Below the pieces are notes generated by a model, which was not told the DNA's origin, made no database searches, and saw nothing but the letters and a program-made list of their open reading frames with translations. This document shows positions 8,779 to 16,694 of a stretch of DNA of 64,000 nucleotides, in pieces. Numbering within the stretch: position 1 is the stretch's first letter; every line of letters starts with the position of its first letter. Origin of the DNA: Temperatibacter sp965603205 (GTDB lineage: Bacteria > Pseudomonadota > Alphaproteobacteria > Sphingomonadales > Kordiimonadaceae); assembly GCA_965603205.1 (NCBI GenBank), contig CBFDCC010000006.1, positions 124,001 through 188,000 of the forward strand, in the 5' to 3' direction. The position numbers and the translations under genes were made by a program.

Positions 8779-9498
8779 TTAATCACGATACTCGGGTTCT
8801 TCATCGTCGAGAACAGCTCGAATGGCGCTCAGATGTTTGTCAGCAGCATTGGGATATTCAGCCCATTGCTGCGCCGTTTTTTCAGCAACCTCATGAGAAG
8901 CAATATTAAGCGGCTGTCCCGTTGCCAGTGCGGTCATATAAGTGGTTGCGGATCGTTCATAATAATAGATGTCGTCAAAGGCTTGTGCCACTGTTGGCCC
9001 CACGGTTAAGATGCCATGTTGCCCCAGCATAATGACAGTCTTATTACCAATTATACTTGCTAGTCTAGCGGCCTCATCCCCCAGACCCATACCATCGTAG
9101 CCATCATCCACTGCAACACGATTGTAAAAACGCATGGTGTTTTGATCGATGGGTGGCATGATCGGGTCTTTTAGGCTGGCGAGCGCTGTGGCGTAAATGG
9201 GATGAAGGTGCATGATACATCTGGCGTGGGGGACTGTGCGGTGAATATTGCTATGAATGGCCCAAGCTGTTGGATCAATCTTGTCACCGATAGAGCCTGC
9301 GGGGACATTTGCATCCAGCTCGACTAAATCACTAGCCTTGATTTTGGACCAGTGGATGCCGTAAGGGTTCATTAAAAAGCATGAGCCATCTTCTGATGTT
9401 GCAACGCTGAAATGATTAGCAATGGCTTCATGCATATTCAACCTAGCTGACCAGCGTAAAGTAGCAGCCAAGTCTCTACGTATTTCTAGATTTTCCAT
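8779..9498 (-). CDS. Class II aldolase/adducin family protein
   Basis: A 239-residue protein with the class II aldolase/adducin fold. Zinc ligands are visible as His97 and His99 (MHLHPIYATAL) and His161 (GQHGIL). The catalytic Glu of fuculose-phosphate aldolase, expected in the PSSEWxLH stretch, is absent: the corresponding stretch reads DPTAWAIH, as in many adducin-like members. The substrate is unknown and aldol cleavage should not be assumed. AGAGGA precedes the ATG. An inverted repeat (9537-9570) lies 39 bases upstream and could be an operator. Confidence 0.8.
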   Translation of the reverse strand: MENLEIRRDLAATLRWSARLNMHEAIANHFSVATSEDGSCFLMNPYGIHWSKIKASDLVELDANVPAGSIGDKIDPTAWAIHSNIHRTVPHARCIMHLHPIYATALASLKDPIMPPIDQNTMRFYNRVAVDDGYDGMGLGDEAARLASIIGNKTVIMLGQHGILTVGPTVAQAFDDIYYYERSATTYMTALATGQPLNIASHEVAEKTAQQWAEYPNAADKHLSAIRAVLDDEEPEYRD

Positions 9499-9536
9499 AT
9501 GAATCCTCTGTCTATTTTTGGTCTGTCTCTTTTTCT

Positions 9537-9570
9537 AACACAGGGATCGCTAGCTAGCTATGGCTGTGTT
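9537..9570. promoter_or_regulatory. Inverted repeat upstream of the class II aldolase gene
   Basis: Arms AACACAG/CTGTGTT flank an inner palindrome GCTAGCTAGC at 9549-9558. No T-tract follows on either strand, so an operator is more likely than a terminator. Confidence 0.35.
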
Positions 9571-9751
9571 TATGTTATTTTATAAAATCATATGATCTAT
9601 AGATTTGCATAGCTATTTGCCTCTTTAGTTTTATCTCAGATTAGATACGAAAAACCTAATCGTGCAGGGAGAAACAATAGTGGACAAATTCGATCTTATA
9701 TTATACTCTCTAAAGGAGATGGTTTTTTATTTTTTATAATGATAGGTTGCC

Positions 9752-10768
9752 ATGAAAAGCGAAAGCTCAGAATATAAAGAGGCTATCATTCCAAAGAGTG
9801 TTGGTATCTGGTTGTCGTGCATTTTATTTTCAGCATTACCACTAGTATTATTTTTATTCAGTTTGGTAAGTTTTTCAACGGGCCAAGTTTCAATGGAGAC
9901 ATTGTGGGGCTCTGAAAATTTATTATCTGAGCATGCAAATGCCTATCTAAGCCTATCCTTATTTAAATATGCCGTGTTTATCTTTGTTCATCTTTGTCTT
10001 TGTCTTGCGGTTAGTGTTCATTTTATTAAGCGTCTGTTAACTTGCGAAGAATTTTTACGTAATTTATTCTTATGTTTCGGCTTAGCTGTTGGTGTTATTT
10101 TTGCTATTTATGATCTCTCAGAAAATGAGTCTATATTTAGTATCTTTATGGTTGAGCCTTTACTCAAGGCCCTGACCTTGCCAGCCATTGAGTTTTCCTC
10201 TAGCTTTGGACAAGATAACGTTAAGGGTTTTCTTGTGTTTTCAATTATTTTTCCATCGTGTTTAGGTGTGTTCGCGGCTGTATTGGCATCAGGCTCTTTC
10301 CACGCATCTCTGTTTTTTAAGGTGAAAACTGCAATAGTTGATCGCAAGCATGCTGTGGTCGTAAAAATTAAAATGCTAAAATTTGATGTTTTAATGTTAA
10401 GTTTAGTTCTTGTTTCTTCATTGCTGAGCGCTAAAACATTCTTGTCCATGCCTGTTAGTTTATTTACTAAAGAAAGTGTAATGGCTGAATTTTACTTAAG
10501 TTTTGCGCAGGCATTAATCGCGGGTACAGGCATCCTATATTCAGTTACTCTTATAGCAGTTTTTGCCCCAGGCTTTATTGGCCTCTTGCAGCTTGCGCAA
10601 AATGATTCAGGCATAAACTTTACCTTTTTCAGAAAATGGGCAGGAGAAACTAGAAATACATCTGATGCAGCCTCTCAGGTATCTCCAAATGGTATTTGGG
10701 GTACAATTATTGCACTTCTTGCCCCTGCATTAGCCTCGCCTTTATTCGATGTCATCGGGACCTTATGA
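9752..10768 (+). CDS. Unrecognised polytopic membrane protein
   Basis: A 338-residue protein with about six hydrophobic segments (roughly residues 17-43, 69-92, 104-122, 160-185, 211-235 and 252-279) and a last one near the C-terminus (about 317-335). I recognise no family motif. It is richer in Phe, Leu and Ser and in A+T codons than its neighbours. It is transcribed alone, flanked by divergent and convergent genes, with long A+T-rich upstream DNA. The ATG has a short AGG site 6 bases away. It may be lineage-specific or acquired. Confidence 0.6.
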   Translation: MKSESSEYKEAIIPKSVGIWLSCILFSALPLVLFLFSLVSFSTGQVSMETLWGSENLLSEHANAYLSLSLFKYAVFIFVHLCLCLAVSVHFIKRLLTCEEFLRNLFLCFGLAVGVIFAIYDLSENESIFSIFMVEPLLKALTLPAIEFSSSFGQDNVKGFLVFSIIFPSCLGVFAAVLASGSFHASLFFKVKTAIVDRKHAVVVKIKMLKFDVLMLSLVLVSSLLSAKTFLSMPVSLFTKESVMAEFYLSFAQALIAGTGILYSVTLIAVFAPGFIGLLQLAQNDSGINFTFFRKWAGETRNTSDAASQVSPNGIWGTIIALLAPALASPLFDVIGTL

Positions 10769-10805
10769 CATTTATGATTACTGGTTGTGAAAGGAAGGAT
10801 TTTTT

Positions 10806-11004
10806 TTACTTTAATGTGGATATTATATAGGCAAATACATCATCTAAGGTATCAGCGACAGACGCATAGTCTTTTATAGCATCCGTTGTTTTACTGGCGT
10901 GAACGGCCACCTGTTAGGATATGCCGGCCACTCTCGGCAATATATATCTGTATAAGTATGATGAGTGATCCCATGATGCCGACTATTGGAATTTTATTTA
11001 TCAT
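10806..11004 (-). pseudogene. Possible frameshifted small membrane protein gene
   Basis: Two short reading frames on the minus strand overlap. One (11004-10891) encodes 37 residues beginning MINKIPIVGIMGSLIILIQI, a likely transmembrane helix. The second (10910-10806, GTG start) continues in another frame for 34 residues with a protein-like tail ending in VFAYIISTLK. A single-base shift in the GGTGG run at about 10910 would join them into one protein of about 65 residues. There is no convincing ribosome site. It lies just downstream of the thiolase terminator. Low confidence. Confidence 0.3.
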
Positions 11005-11015
11005 AGAAACAGCAT

Positions 11016-11048
11016 ATAAAAAAGCGCCGTCTCGTAAAGACAGCGCTT
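11016..11048 (-). terminator. Rho-independent terminator of the thiolase gene
   Basis: On the minus strand, AAGCGC-(mismatch)-GTCT pairs with its complement across a 5-base loop and is followed by six T. It lies 57 bases past the thiolase stop. Confidence 0.75.
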
Positions 11049-11104
11049 AATTAAAGTAGACTTAATTCGCTCAGACGCCGATTAGCTCTTCGCTATCTAT
11101 GATA

Positions 11105-12289
11105 TTAATCAGCAAGCTCAACGGCAACAGCAACAGCTTCACCGCCACCAATACATAAAGAGGCAATGCCTTTTTTAAGGCCGCGACGCTTTAACGCGTT
11201 TAGCAGTGTAATTACAATGCGCGCACCAGAAGCGCCAATAGGATGACCAAGCGCACAGGCGCCGCCGTTAACATTTACCTTGTCATGGGGCAAACCAAGC
11301 TCTTTCATCGCTGCCATGGCAACAACAGCAAATGCTTCGTTAATCTCAAATAAATCGACATCCTCTGCTGTCCATCCAGCCTTATTCAGCACCTTTTTAA
11401 TGCAATCAATGGGTGCTACTGTGAACATATCAGGTGCTAGGCTATTAGTTGACTGCGCAACCAGTGTTGCGATCGGTGTTAGGCCTTTTGCCGCAGCATT
11501 TGAGGCTGATGTTAGGATCACTGCCGCAGCACCATCAGAAATAGAGCTAGCGTTAGCAGCCGTTACAGTACCGTCCTTTTTAAAAGCAGGGCGTAGAGTA
11601 GGGATTTTATCTAGGCGCGCTTTGCCTGGCTGCTCATCAATTTCAACAACCGTGTTACCACGGCGGCTAGAGATTGTTACAGGCACGATCTCGTCTGCAA
11701 AGTCACCTGACGTGATGGCGTGTTGTGCGCGTTTTAAAGACTCAATGGCATAAGCATCTTGGTCTTCGCGTGTGAACTGATACATTTCAGCACATTTTTC
11801 AGCGTAGTTGCCCATTGGTTCGTGTGATTCAGCGTCATGTAGGCCGTCCCGTGTCATATGGTCATGTATTACACTATCACCAAACTTAACACCTGTACGG
11901 CTGTTAGGCATCACATGAGGGGCTAGTGACATGTTTTCCATGCCGCCAGCAACTACAATCTCAGACGAACCTGCAACAATGGCGTCACGACCTTGCATAA
12001 TTGCCTTCATGCCTGAGCCACACATCTTTGTAATTGTCGTAGCACCTGTACTGTCAGGTAGGCCCGCTTTGCGGCTGGCTTGGCGTGCTGGTGCTTGGCC
12101 GACGTTTGCCATTAGGCAACAGCCCATAATGGATTCATCAACGTCTGCGGGGTTAACACCTGAACGCTCTACAGCACCTTGGATAGCAATAGAACCAAGA
12201 ATGGGTGACGGCACAGTCGATAGGTCACCAAGCATGCCGCCCATAGGGGTTCTAGCCATACCAACGATTACAATAGGGTCTTTAGACAT
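11105..12289 (-). CDS. Acetyl-CoA acetyltransferase (thiolase)
   Basis: Thiolase of 394 residues that condenses two acetyl-CoA to acetoacetyl-CoA or runs the reverse thiolysis. The full catalytic set is present: acyl-enzyme Cys90 (TKMCGSGMKA), His349 in GGACALGHPIGASG and Cys379 in LCIGGGEAVA. Length and motifs fit biosynthetic/degradative type acetyl-CoA acetyltransferases. No beta-oxidation partner or PHB genes lie nearby, so its pathway is undecided; the gene stands alone with its own terminator. It diverges from a 53-residue membrane protein gene at 12468. Confidence 0.93.
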   Translation of the reverse strand: MSKDPIVIVGMARTPMGGMLGDLSTVPSPILGSIAIQGAVERSGVNPADVDESIMGCCLMANVGQAPARQASRKAGLPDSTGATTITKMCGSGMKAIMQGRDAIVAGSSEIVVAGGMENMSLAPHVMPNSRTGVKFGDSVIHDHMTRDGLHDAESHEPMGNYAEKCAEMYQFTREDQDAYAIESLKRAQHAITSGDFADEIVPVTISSRRGNTVVEIDEQPGKARLDKIPTLRPAFKKDGTVTAANASSISDGAAAVILTSASNAAAKGLTPIATLVAQSTNSLAPDMFTVAPIDCIKKVLNKAGWTAEDVDLFEINEAFAVVAMAAMKELGLPHDKVNVNGGACALGHPIGASGARIVITLLNALKRRGLKKGIASLCIGGGEAVAVAVELAD

Positions 12290-12400
12290 AATGATACTCC
12301 ATGAAATAATTAATCTGAACTTGATCAGGATATATTGCAGTGCAACCTAAGCATTTTGTTTAAAAAATCAAGGAAAATCAATAGATACTAAGACATTATG

Positions 12401-12429
12401 TTGACCTTATAAACTATTCTACTTATACA
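12401..12429 (+). promoter_or_regulatory. Sigma70-type promoter for the 53-residue protein gene
   Basis: TTGACC (12401-12406), a 17-base spacer and TATACA (12424-12429). It lies 38 bases before the start codon at 12468 and supports that small gene being real. Confidence 0.6.
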
Positions 12430-12467
12430 GCGATGATATTGATAATAGGCGATTAAAGGATAATTCT

Positions 12468-12629
12468 ATGGGTACACGTATTGGCTTTTTCATCTTTATA
12501 GGCTCAGTCCTTGGCGCAATTATTGGCAATTGGTTACCTTTTGCCGCTAGCTTAGAAGCTGCTGCGGGTGGATTAATTGGAGTTGCCTTGGCTATGCTTG
12601 GTGATAAAAAGGATGTCTCTAAGGACTAA
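12468..12629 (+). CDS. Small glycine-zipper membrane protein (53 residues)
   Basis: A short gene encoding 53 residues that start MGTRIGFFIFIGSVLGAIIG. Two hydrophobic segments carry regularly spaced Gly/Ala (GSVLGAIIG and AAAGGLIGVALAMLG), resembling glycine-zipper helices that pack in membranes; the tail is charged (GDKKDVSKD). AAAGGA precedes the ATG and a good promoter lies at 12401. Its stop overlaps the stop of the convergent sterol-desaturase gene by 4 bases. Function unknown. Confidence 0.65.
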   Translation: MGTRIGFFIFIGSVLGAIIGNWLPFAASLEAAAGGLIGVALAMLGDKKDVSKD

Positions 12630-13534
12630 GTACTTTTTGTTTTTTGCTCTTCTAACCATTTAGAGCGTATCATCTCGCTGGTCATACGGCTACCATCGGG
12701 TGTCCAACCAGGTGGGGCGATGAGATACTTAATTTTATCTTTAATAGATTTAGTTGACCACATGTCTTTTGCGATGCCAACCCATTCGTGAATTGCAACA
12801 CGGACAGGATTAAAGGTGCCAAGGTCTTGTACTAAACCATATCTACAGGCCTCTTCATCAACTTCAGGGGCAAAAGTGCCAAATATCCGATCCCAAATAA
12901 TAAAAACGCCTGCAAAATTACGATCTAAGTAGCGTGGGTTATTCGCGTGGTGTACGCGGTGATGGCTTGGGGTGTTCATGATATACTCAAACCATCTGGG
13001 GCATTTGTTAATAGCTTCGGTGTGTATCCAGAATTGATACATCAAGTTCAAACCACGAACAAAAAATATAATCGCTGGTTCAATGCCGATGATGAGCAAA
13101 GGAACGACAACTAGAAAACCAGGCGTTAGTCCGCTGGTCCATGTTTGTCTCAGCGCTGTTGATAGATTATAATGTTGGCTTGAATGATGGATAACATGGG
13201 CGGCCCACATCCAACGAATTCTATGGCCAAAACGGTGAAGCCAGTAATAGGCAATATCGTCTAAGACAAATGCTAGGGCGATAAGGCCCCATGAGATATC
13301 AAGATCAAACAGGCGATAGTTTTCCCAAATGGAATATGACGAAATAAATATACTACCGCCTATTAATGCTGGAATGGCGCGGCTACCAAGGCCCATAAGC
13401 ATGCTAGTTGCTGTATCTTTAGCCTCGTAATGTAGCTTGCCAGTTTTCCATGCATATATCATCTCAATGAGGACCAAGACTGTATAAGCTGGAATTGCCA
13501 GAAGTGTTATATCAGGGAGGCTGTTAAGATCCAA
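12626..13534 (-). CDS. Sterol desaturase / fatty acid hydroxylase family protein
   Basis: Membrane-bound di-iron oxygenase of about 302 residues. The histidine clusters expected for the family are visible: HRFGH (100-104), HVIHH (113-117) and HHRVHH (191-196), placed between hydrophobic helices. These enzymes hydroxylate or desaturate lipids; the substrate here is not predictable. I place the start at the TTG at 13534 because AGGAG lies 7 bases upstream; the reading frame stays open further upstream but would run deep into the preceding gene. It overlaps that 132-residue gene by 11 bases, indicating an operon. Confidence 0.85.
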   Translation of the reverse strand: MDLNSLPDITLLAIPAYTVLVLIEMIYAWKTGKLHYEAKDTATSMLMGLGSRAIPALIGGSIFISSYSIWENYRLFDLDISWGLIALAFVLDDIAYYWLHRFGHRIRWMWAAHVIHHSSQHYNLSTALRQTWTSGLTPGFLVVVPLLIIGIEPAIIFFVRGLNLMYQFWIHTEAINKCPRWFEYIMNTPSHHRVHHANNPRYLDRNFAGVFIIWDRIFGTFAPEVDEEACRYGLVQDLGTFNPVRVAIHEWVGIAKDMWSTKSIKDKIKYLIAPPGWTPDGSRMTSEMIRSKWLEEQKTKST

Positions 13535-13922
13535 CGCTACTCTCCTGAGATTTATATAAGGCTGAAATCTGATTAATTTCATCTGCACCAAAGACATAAC
13601 TGTGAGCAGAGTCTGTGATACCTTCAGACTCAAATGTTATTAAATCTTTATAAATATCAGGAGTTTGCCCTAAAATACGGCAAACAATACGGTCTCCATT
13701 AACGTAAATGAAACCATTGTTTTCTTGATCTAGAACGGCAAGGGCAGCCATTTTATCTTTTGAATAAATAATGCGAGAAATAATCTCAATTGGATAGGTT
13801 CTTCTCATGTTCTTTTTAACCCGTGCATCATTCAACGGAGCAGGGCGGTTAAATAATTTTGATGCTAGTAACGCAATAAGGGTAATAGCAATTAATGATC
13901 CAATAAATGTATATATATCCAT
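13524..13922 (-). CDS. Single-pass membrane protein, unknown
   Basis: A 132-residue protein with one N-terminal transmembrane helix (residues 4-23) followed by a soluble domain of about 105 residues containing an alternating beta/alpha pattern. I do not recognise the family. It immediately precedes the sterol-desaturase-family gene and overlaps it by 11 bases, so translation is probably coupled. The ribosome site before its ATG is weak. Confidence 0.6.
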   Translation of the reverse strand: MDIYTFIGSLIAITLIALLASKLFNRPAPLNDARVKKNMRRTYPIEIISRIIYSKDKMAALAVLDQENNGFIYVNGDRIVCRILGQTPDIYKDLITFESEGITDSAHSYVFGADEINQISALYKSQESSVGS

Positions 13923-14021
13923 GAAAGTAGAGTTAATGAAAATCTCTATTCAGTCAAGTCTTGATGTGAATCTCAGGGTGTGTATTGTTACATGAGATGT
14001 AATTGGAATGGATATAAAACA

Positions 14022-14120
14022 ATGGGAACATTGCTAAAAGGAATGATAACAGCTGTCGTGGTTATTGGCATCATGTATTTTGCTGCTGATTTATTATTTG
14101 AAGCCGCAAATATTTATTAA
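14022..14120 (+). CDS. Possible 32-residue membrane peptide
   Basis: Short frame encoding 32 residues beginning MGTLLKGMITAVVVIGIMYF, a single hydrophobic helix with a short polar tail. The ribosome site is poor for the first ATG, so the call is tentative; the in-frame ATG 21 bases later is preceded too closely by AAAAGGA. It sits alone between divergent and convergent genes. Confidence 0.35.
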   Translation: MGTLLKGMITAVVVIGIMYFAADLLFEAANIY

Positions 14121-14167
14121 GTAAGTTGATGGCTACAATCAATAGCCATCAACATATCTAGAATTCA

Positions 14168-14692
14168 TTATCTATCGCTTGGAAAATTCTTAGAAAGAGG
14201 AAAGGGCATTTCGCTTTTTTCGTCAGCCATATAGTCCATCACCTCTTTTAGATAATTACCAAGTGATCTAATCCACGATTTTAAAGTTTCATTTTCTTCG
14301 TTAAAGATCAAACTGGTTAACCAGCCAACAGCGGCAAGTGAAACTGCGGCCCACATAGCCAGCCATCCTAGCATGCCGTATACAATCAAGAGTGCTGCCC
14401 TAAACAAAAAGGCAGTCCAATCTCTATTTGGCAAATTTTCATGAAATGATGATGCAGTTGAGTCGCTTTCAGTAGCATCTTCAGAATCATTAACTTCAGC
14501 AAAATCAGTATATTCTGCGTCTTTTTTAATCTTCTCTTCTGCAGCCTGTTTTCTAGCAGCTGGTTTTTTAGCAGCTGGCTTCTTCGGGGGTGGTTTTTTA
14601 GCAGCGGGTTTCTTCGGTGCTGTTTTCTTAGCAGGTTTTGCCGCTGCTTTACGTGCTGACTTATCGGTATCTTTCTTAGTTTCCTCGCTCAT
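14168..14692 (-). CDS. DUF4389 membrane protein with Lys/Ala/Pro-rich N-terminal tail
   Basis: A 174-residue protein in three parts. Residues 1-50 are low-complexity Lys/Ala/Pro with repeated KKPAAKKP units resembling histone-H1-like or AlgP-type tails. Residues 51-90 are acidic. Residues about 92-174 match DUF4389, with two adjacent hydrophobic segments (LFRAALLIVYGML and WAAVSLAAVGWLTSLIF) and the conserved WIRSLGNYLKEVMDYM and PFPLS ending. The basic tail would be cytoplasmic and could touch nucleic acid, but that is inference. AGAGGA precedes the ATG. Confidence 0.75.
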   Translation of the reverse strand: MSEETKKDTDKSARKAAAKPAKKTAPKKPAAKKPPPKKPAAKKPAARKQAAEEKIKKDAEYTDFAEVNDSEDATESDSTASSFHENLPNRDWTAFLFRAALLIVYGMLGWLAMWAAVSLAAVGWLTSLIFNEENETLKSWIRSLGNYLKEVMDYMADEKSEMPFPLSKNFPSDR

Positions 14693-14801
14693 AATAGTCC
14701 TCTTTTTACTTGTTATAAGTAATATGTAGGATATTAATATTGAGTTTCAAGAGCCAAGCGCTGAAGTGTTGTACTTGCCTATCGTAGATGAGAGGCTAAA
14801 A

Positions 14802-16544
14802 TCACCAAGTTTTATTAGCGGTAATTAATTTGGTAGCGTCTTCTGCGGTAAGTGGTTTGGAATAATAAAAGCCTTGGAAAAAATCTATATTTAATTCTTT
14901 TAGCATTTGGACATGCTCTATATCTTCCATACCTTCTGCAACAAGTGTTAGGCCCATATTTTTACCAAATTTGGCAATGAGTTTTAAAATCTCATATTTT
15001 TGTGAGTCTCTAACTAATTGGACGATGAAGCTTCTATCAATTTTTATGCAATCAATAGGAAATTGATGAAGATAATTTAGCGAAGAATACCCTGTGCCAA
15101 AATCATCAAGTGCTACTTTAACGCCTTTGTCTCTAATTTGTTGTAATATAAAGGAAATATGGCGAGGGTTATCAATAATAGCACTCTCTGTTAATTCTAC
15201 AGTTAGCTGTTCTGGTTGGATATTGGTCTCATTTATGGTCGAGAATATCAAATCCTCAATATTATCACGGGCAAATTGATAGCCTGATACATTTACATTC
15301 ATCGATAATGGAGTAGGTGAAATGCTATTCCATTTTTGAAGCTGTCTACAGGCGGTATTCATCGCCCAACGACCTAGCTCGACAATGACTCCCGTTTCTT
15401 CTGCAATTGGAATAAACTCAACAGGTGGCACCATGCCCCTATCCTTATGGTTCCATCTAGATAAGCCCTCAAAGCCTTTTAACTTATTGGTTTCCATATC
15501 AATAATAGGTTGATAATAAAGCTCTAATTCATCATTGCTGACAGCGCGTCTGAGTTCTGTTTCAATATGAAATTGACTGCGAGGCCGTTTAATAACATCA
15601 TGATCAAATATCCTTGTAACTGACTTGCCTGTAGCCTTTGCGCGGTTCATAGCATGATTTGCATCTTTGATCAGATCTTCTGGATGTGGTCCGCTATTAA
15701 CGGCTGATGATATACCAATTGATACGGTAGTGATGATTTCTTTATCATCAATTTTAACAGGCATTGTCATGGATTGATGGATGAGGGCAGCCCTTGTTTC
15801 AATTTCTTCAAGCCCGTCACAGTGGGGTACTATAACTGCAAACTCATCCCCTGATATTCGCGCTAAAAAGTCATCTTCTCCAATGCAGCGTTTTAGCGTT
15901 TCGGCAACCTCAACAAGCAAGCGATCGCCCAGTGATAAGCCAAAGGTATCGTTAATATTTTTAAATCGATCCACATTAACAATCAGAATTGCAAATATAT
16001 TGTTAGGTCGATCAATGGTAGAAATAGAACCTTCACTATCGGCAACCGCAGATTCTAACTTTGACTTAAACATTATACGGTTAGGCAAACTAGTTAATGT
16101 GTCATGAAATGCGTGATGTAGTAGGTTTTTCTCGGCTAATTTTTCTGTAGTTTTATTCTCAATAGTACATATAACCTGATTGACTTGACCATTATTATCA
16201 AACATGGGAACGATTTGTGATGCTAAATGATGCGTGACAATATTAACCTTTGTTGACCATTCAATAGTTTTAGGTATCTTCAGATCAAATGTGGCTTTGA
16301 TTGCATCAATTAAAACGGTGTGATTATCATTCGTTGACAACTCATTCAATGCAACGGGATAAATAATATTATCCATACGCATAAGGTTTTGTGCATATTT
16401 ATTTTGAAGTGCAACTTGGGCTACGCCATCATCATCAATTGTGCATATTAAAATACCGACTGGTAATTCTTTTATTACAGATTCAGTATCTAGTTTATCT
16501 TTTAACATAATTGTTTTGCTCACAAAGCTTTCTGCCTTTGCCAT
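14802..16544 (-). CDS. GGDEF-EAL cyclic-di-GMP protein
   Basis: Composite c-di-GMP signalling protein of about 580 residues: an N-terminal PAS-like sensory region (to residue 135), a GGDEF domain and an EAL domain. Numbered from the upstream in-frame GTG at 16559, the diguanylate cyclase motif is SGDEF (236-240) with no RxxD inhibitory site before it. The phosphodiesterase motif is EGL (364-366) instead of EAL, but the other EAL landmarks (ELTES, DDFGTGYSSL, EGMED, QGFYYSKP) are present, so hydrolysis is plausible. No transmembrane segment is seen. I choose the ATG at 16544 because AGGGG precedes it. Confidence 0.9.
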   Translation of the reverse strand: MAKAESFVSKTIMLKDKLDTESVIKELPVGILICTIDDDGVAQVALQNKYAQNLMRMDNIIYPVALNELSTNDNHTVLIDAIKATFDLKIPKTIEWSTKVNIVTHHLASQIVPMFDNNGQVNQVICTIENKTTEKLAEKNLLHHAFHDTLTSLPNRIMFKSKLESAVADSEGSISTIDRPNNIFAILIVNVDRFKNINDTFGLSLGDRLLVEVAETLKRCIGEDDFLARISGDEFAVIVPHCDGLEEIETRAALIHQSMTMPVKIDDKEIITTVSIGISSAVNSGPHPEDLIKDANHAMNRAKATGKSVTRIFDHDVIKRPRSQFHIETELRRAVSNDELELYYQPIIDMETNKLKGFEGLSRWNHKDRGMVPPVEFIPIAEETGVIVELGRWAMNTACRQLQKWNSISPTPLSMNVNVSGYQFARDNIEDLIFSTINETNIQPEQLTVELTESAIIDNPRHISFILQQIRDKGVKVALDDFGTGYSSLNYLHQFPIDCIKIDRSFIVQLVRDSQKYEILKLIAKFGKNMGLTLVAEGMEDIEHVQMLKELNIDFFQGFYYSKPLTAEDATKLITANKTW

Positions 16545-16614
16545 ATTACCCCTGTTCACGAAATAACATACAGTCTCTTACTGATCTGTAAAGTGATACT
16601 AGGCTCTTTTATTA

Positions 16615-16648
16615 TAAAAAACTGGGGAAGGTATAAAACCTTCCCCAA
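16615..16648 (-). terminator. Rho-independent terminator of nrdJ
   Basis: Ten-base-pair stem (TGGGGAAGGT and its complement) with a short loop, followed on the minus strand by six T. Confidence 0.88.
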
Positions 16649-16654
16649 GTTATG

Positions 16655-16683
16655 CCATCCACCGGGACGGGTTTGGTGGATGG
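16655..16683 (-). other. Hairpin between nrdJ stop and its terminator
   Basis: Perfect 9-bp stem CCATCCACC/GGTGGATGG with an 11-base loop, 11 bases after the nrdJ stop and just before the terminator. It may stabilise the mRNA 3' end. No T-tract follows it. Confidence 0.6.
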
Positions 16684-16694
16684 AAAAAAGTTGT

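Noticed and set aside
11280..11753. 157-codon frame on the plus strand opposite the thiolase
   Set aside because: Antisense to a well-supported thiolase gene and without a ribosome site.
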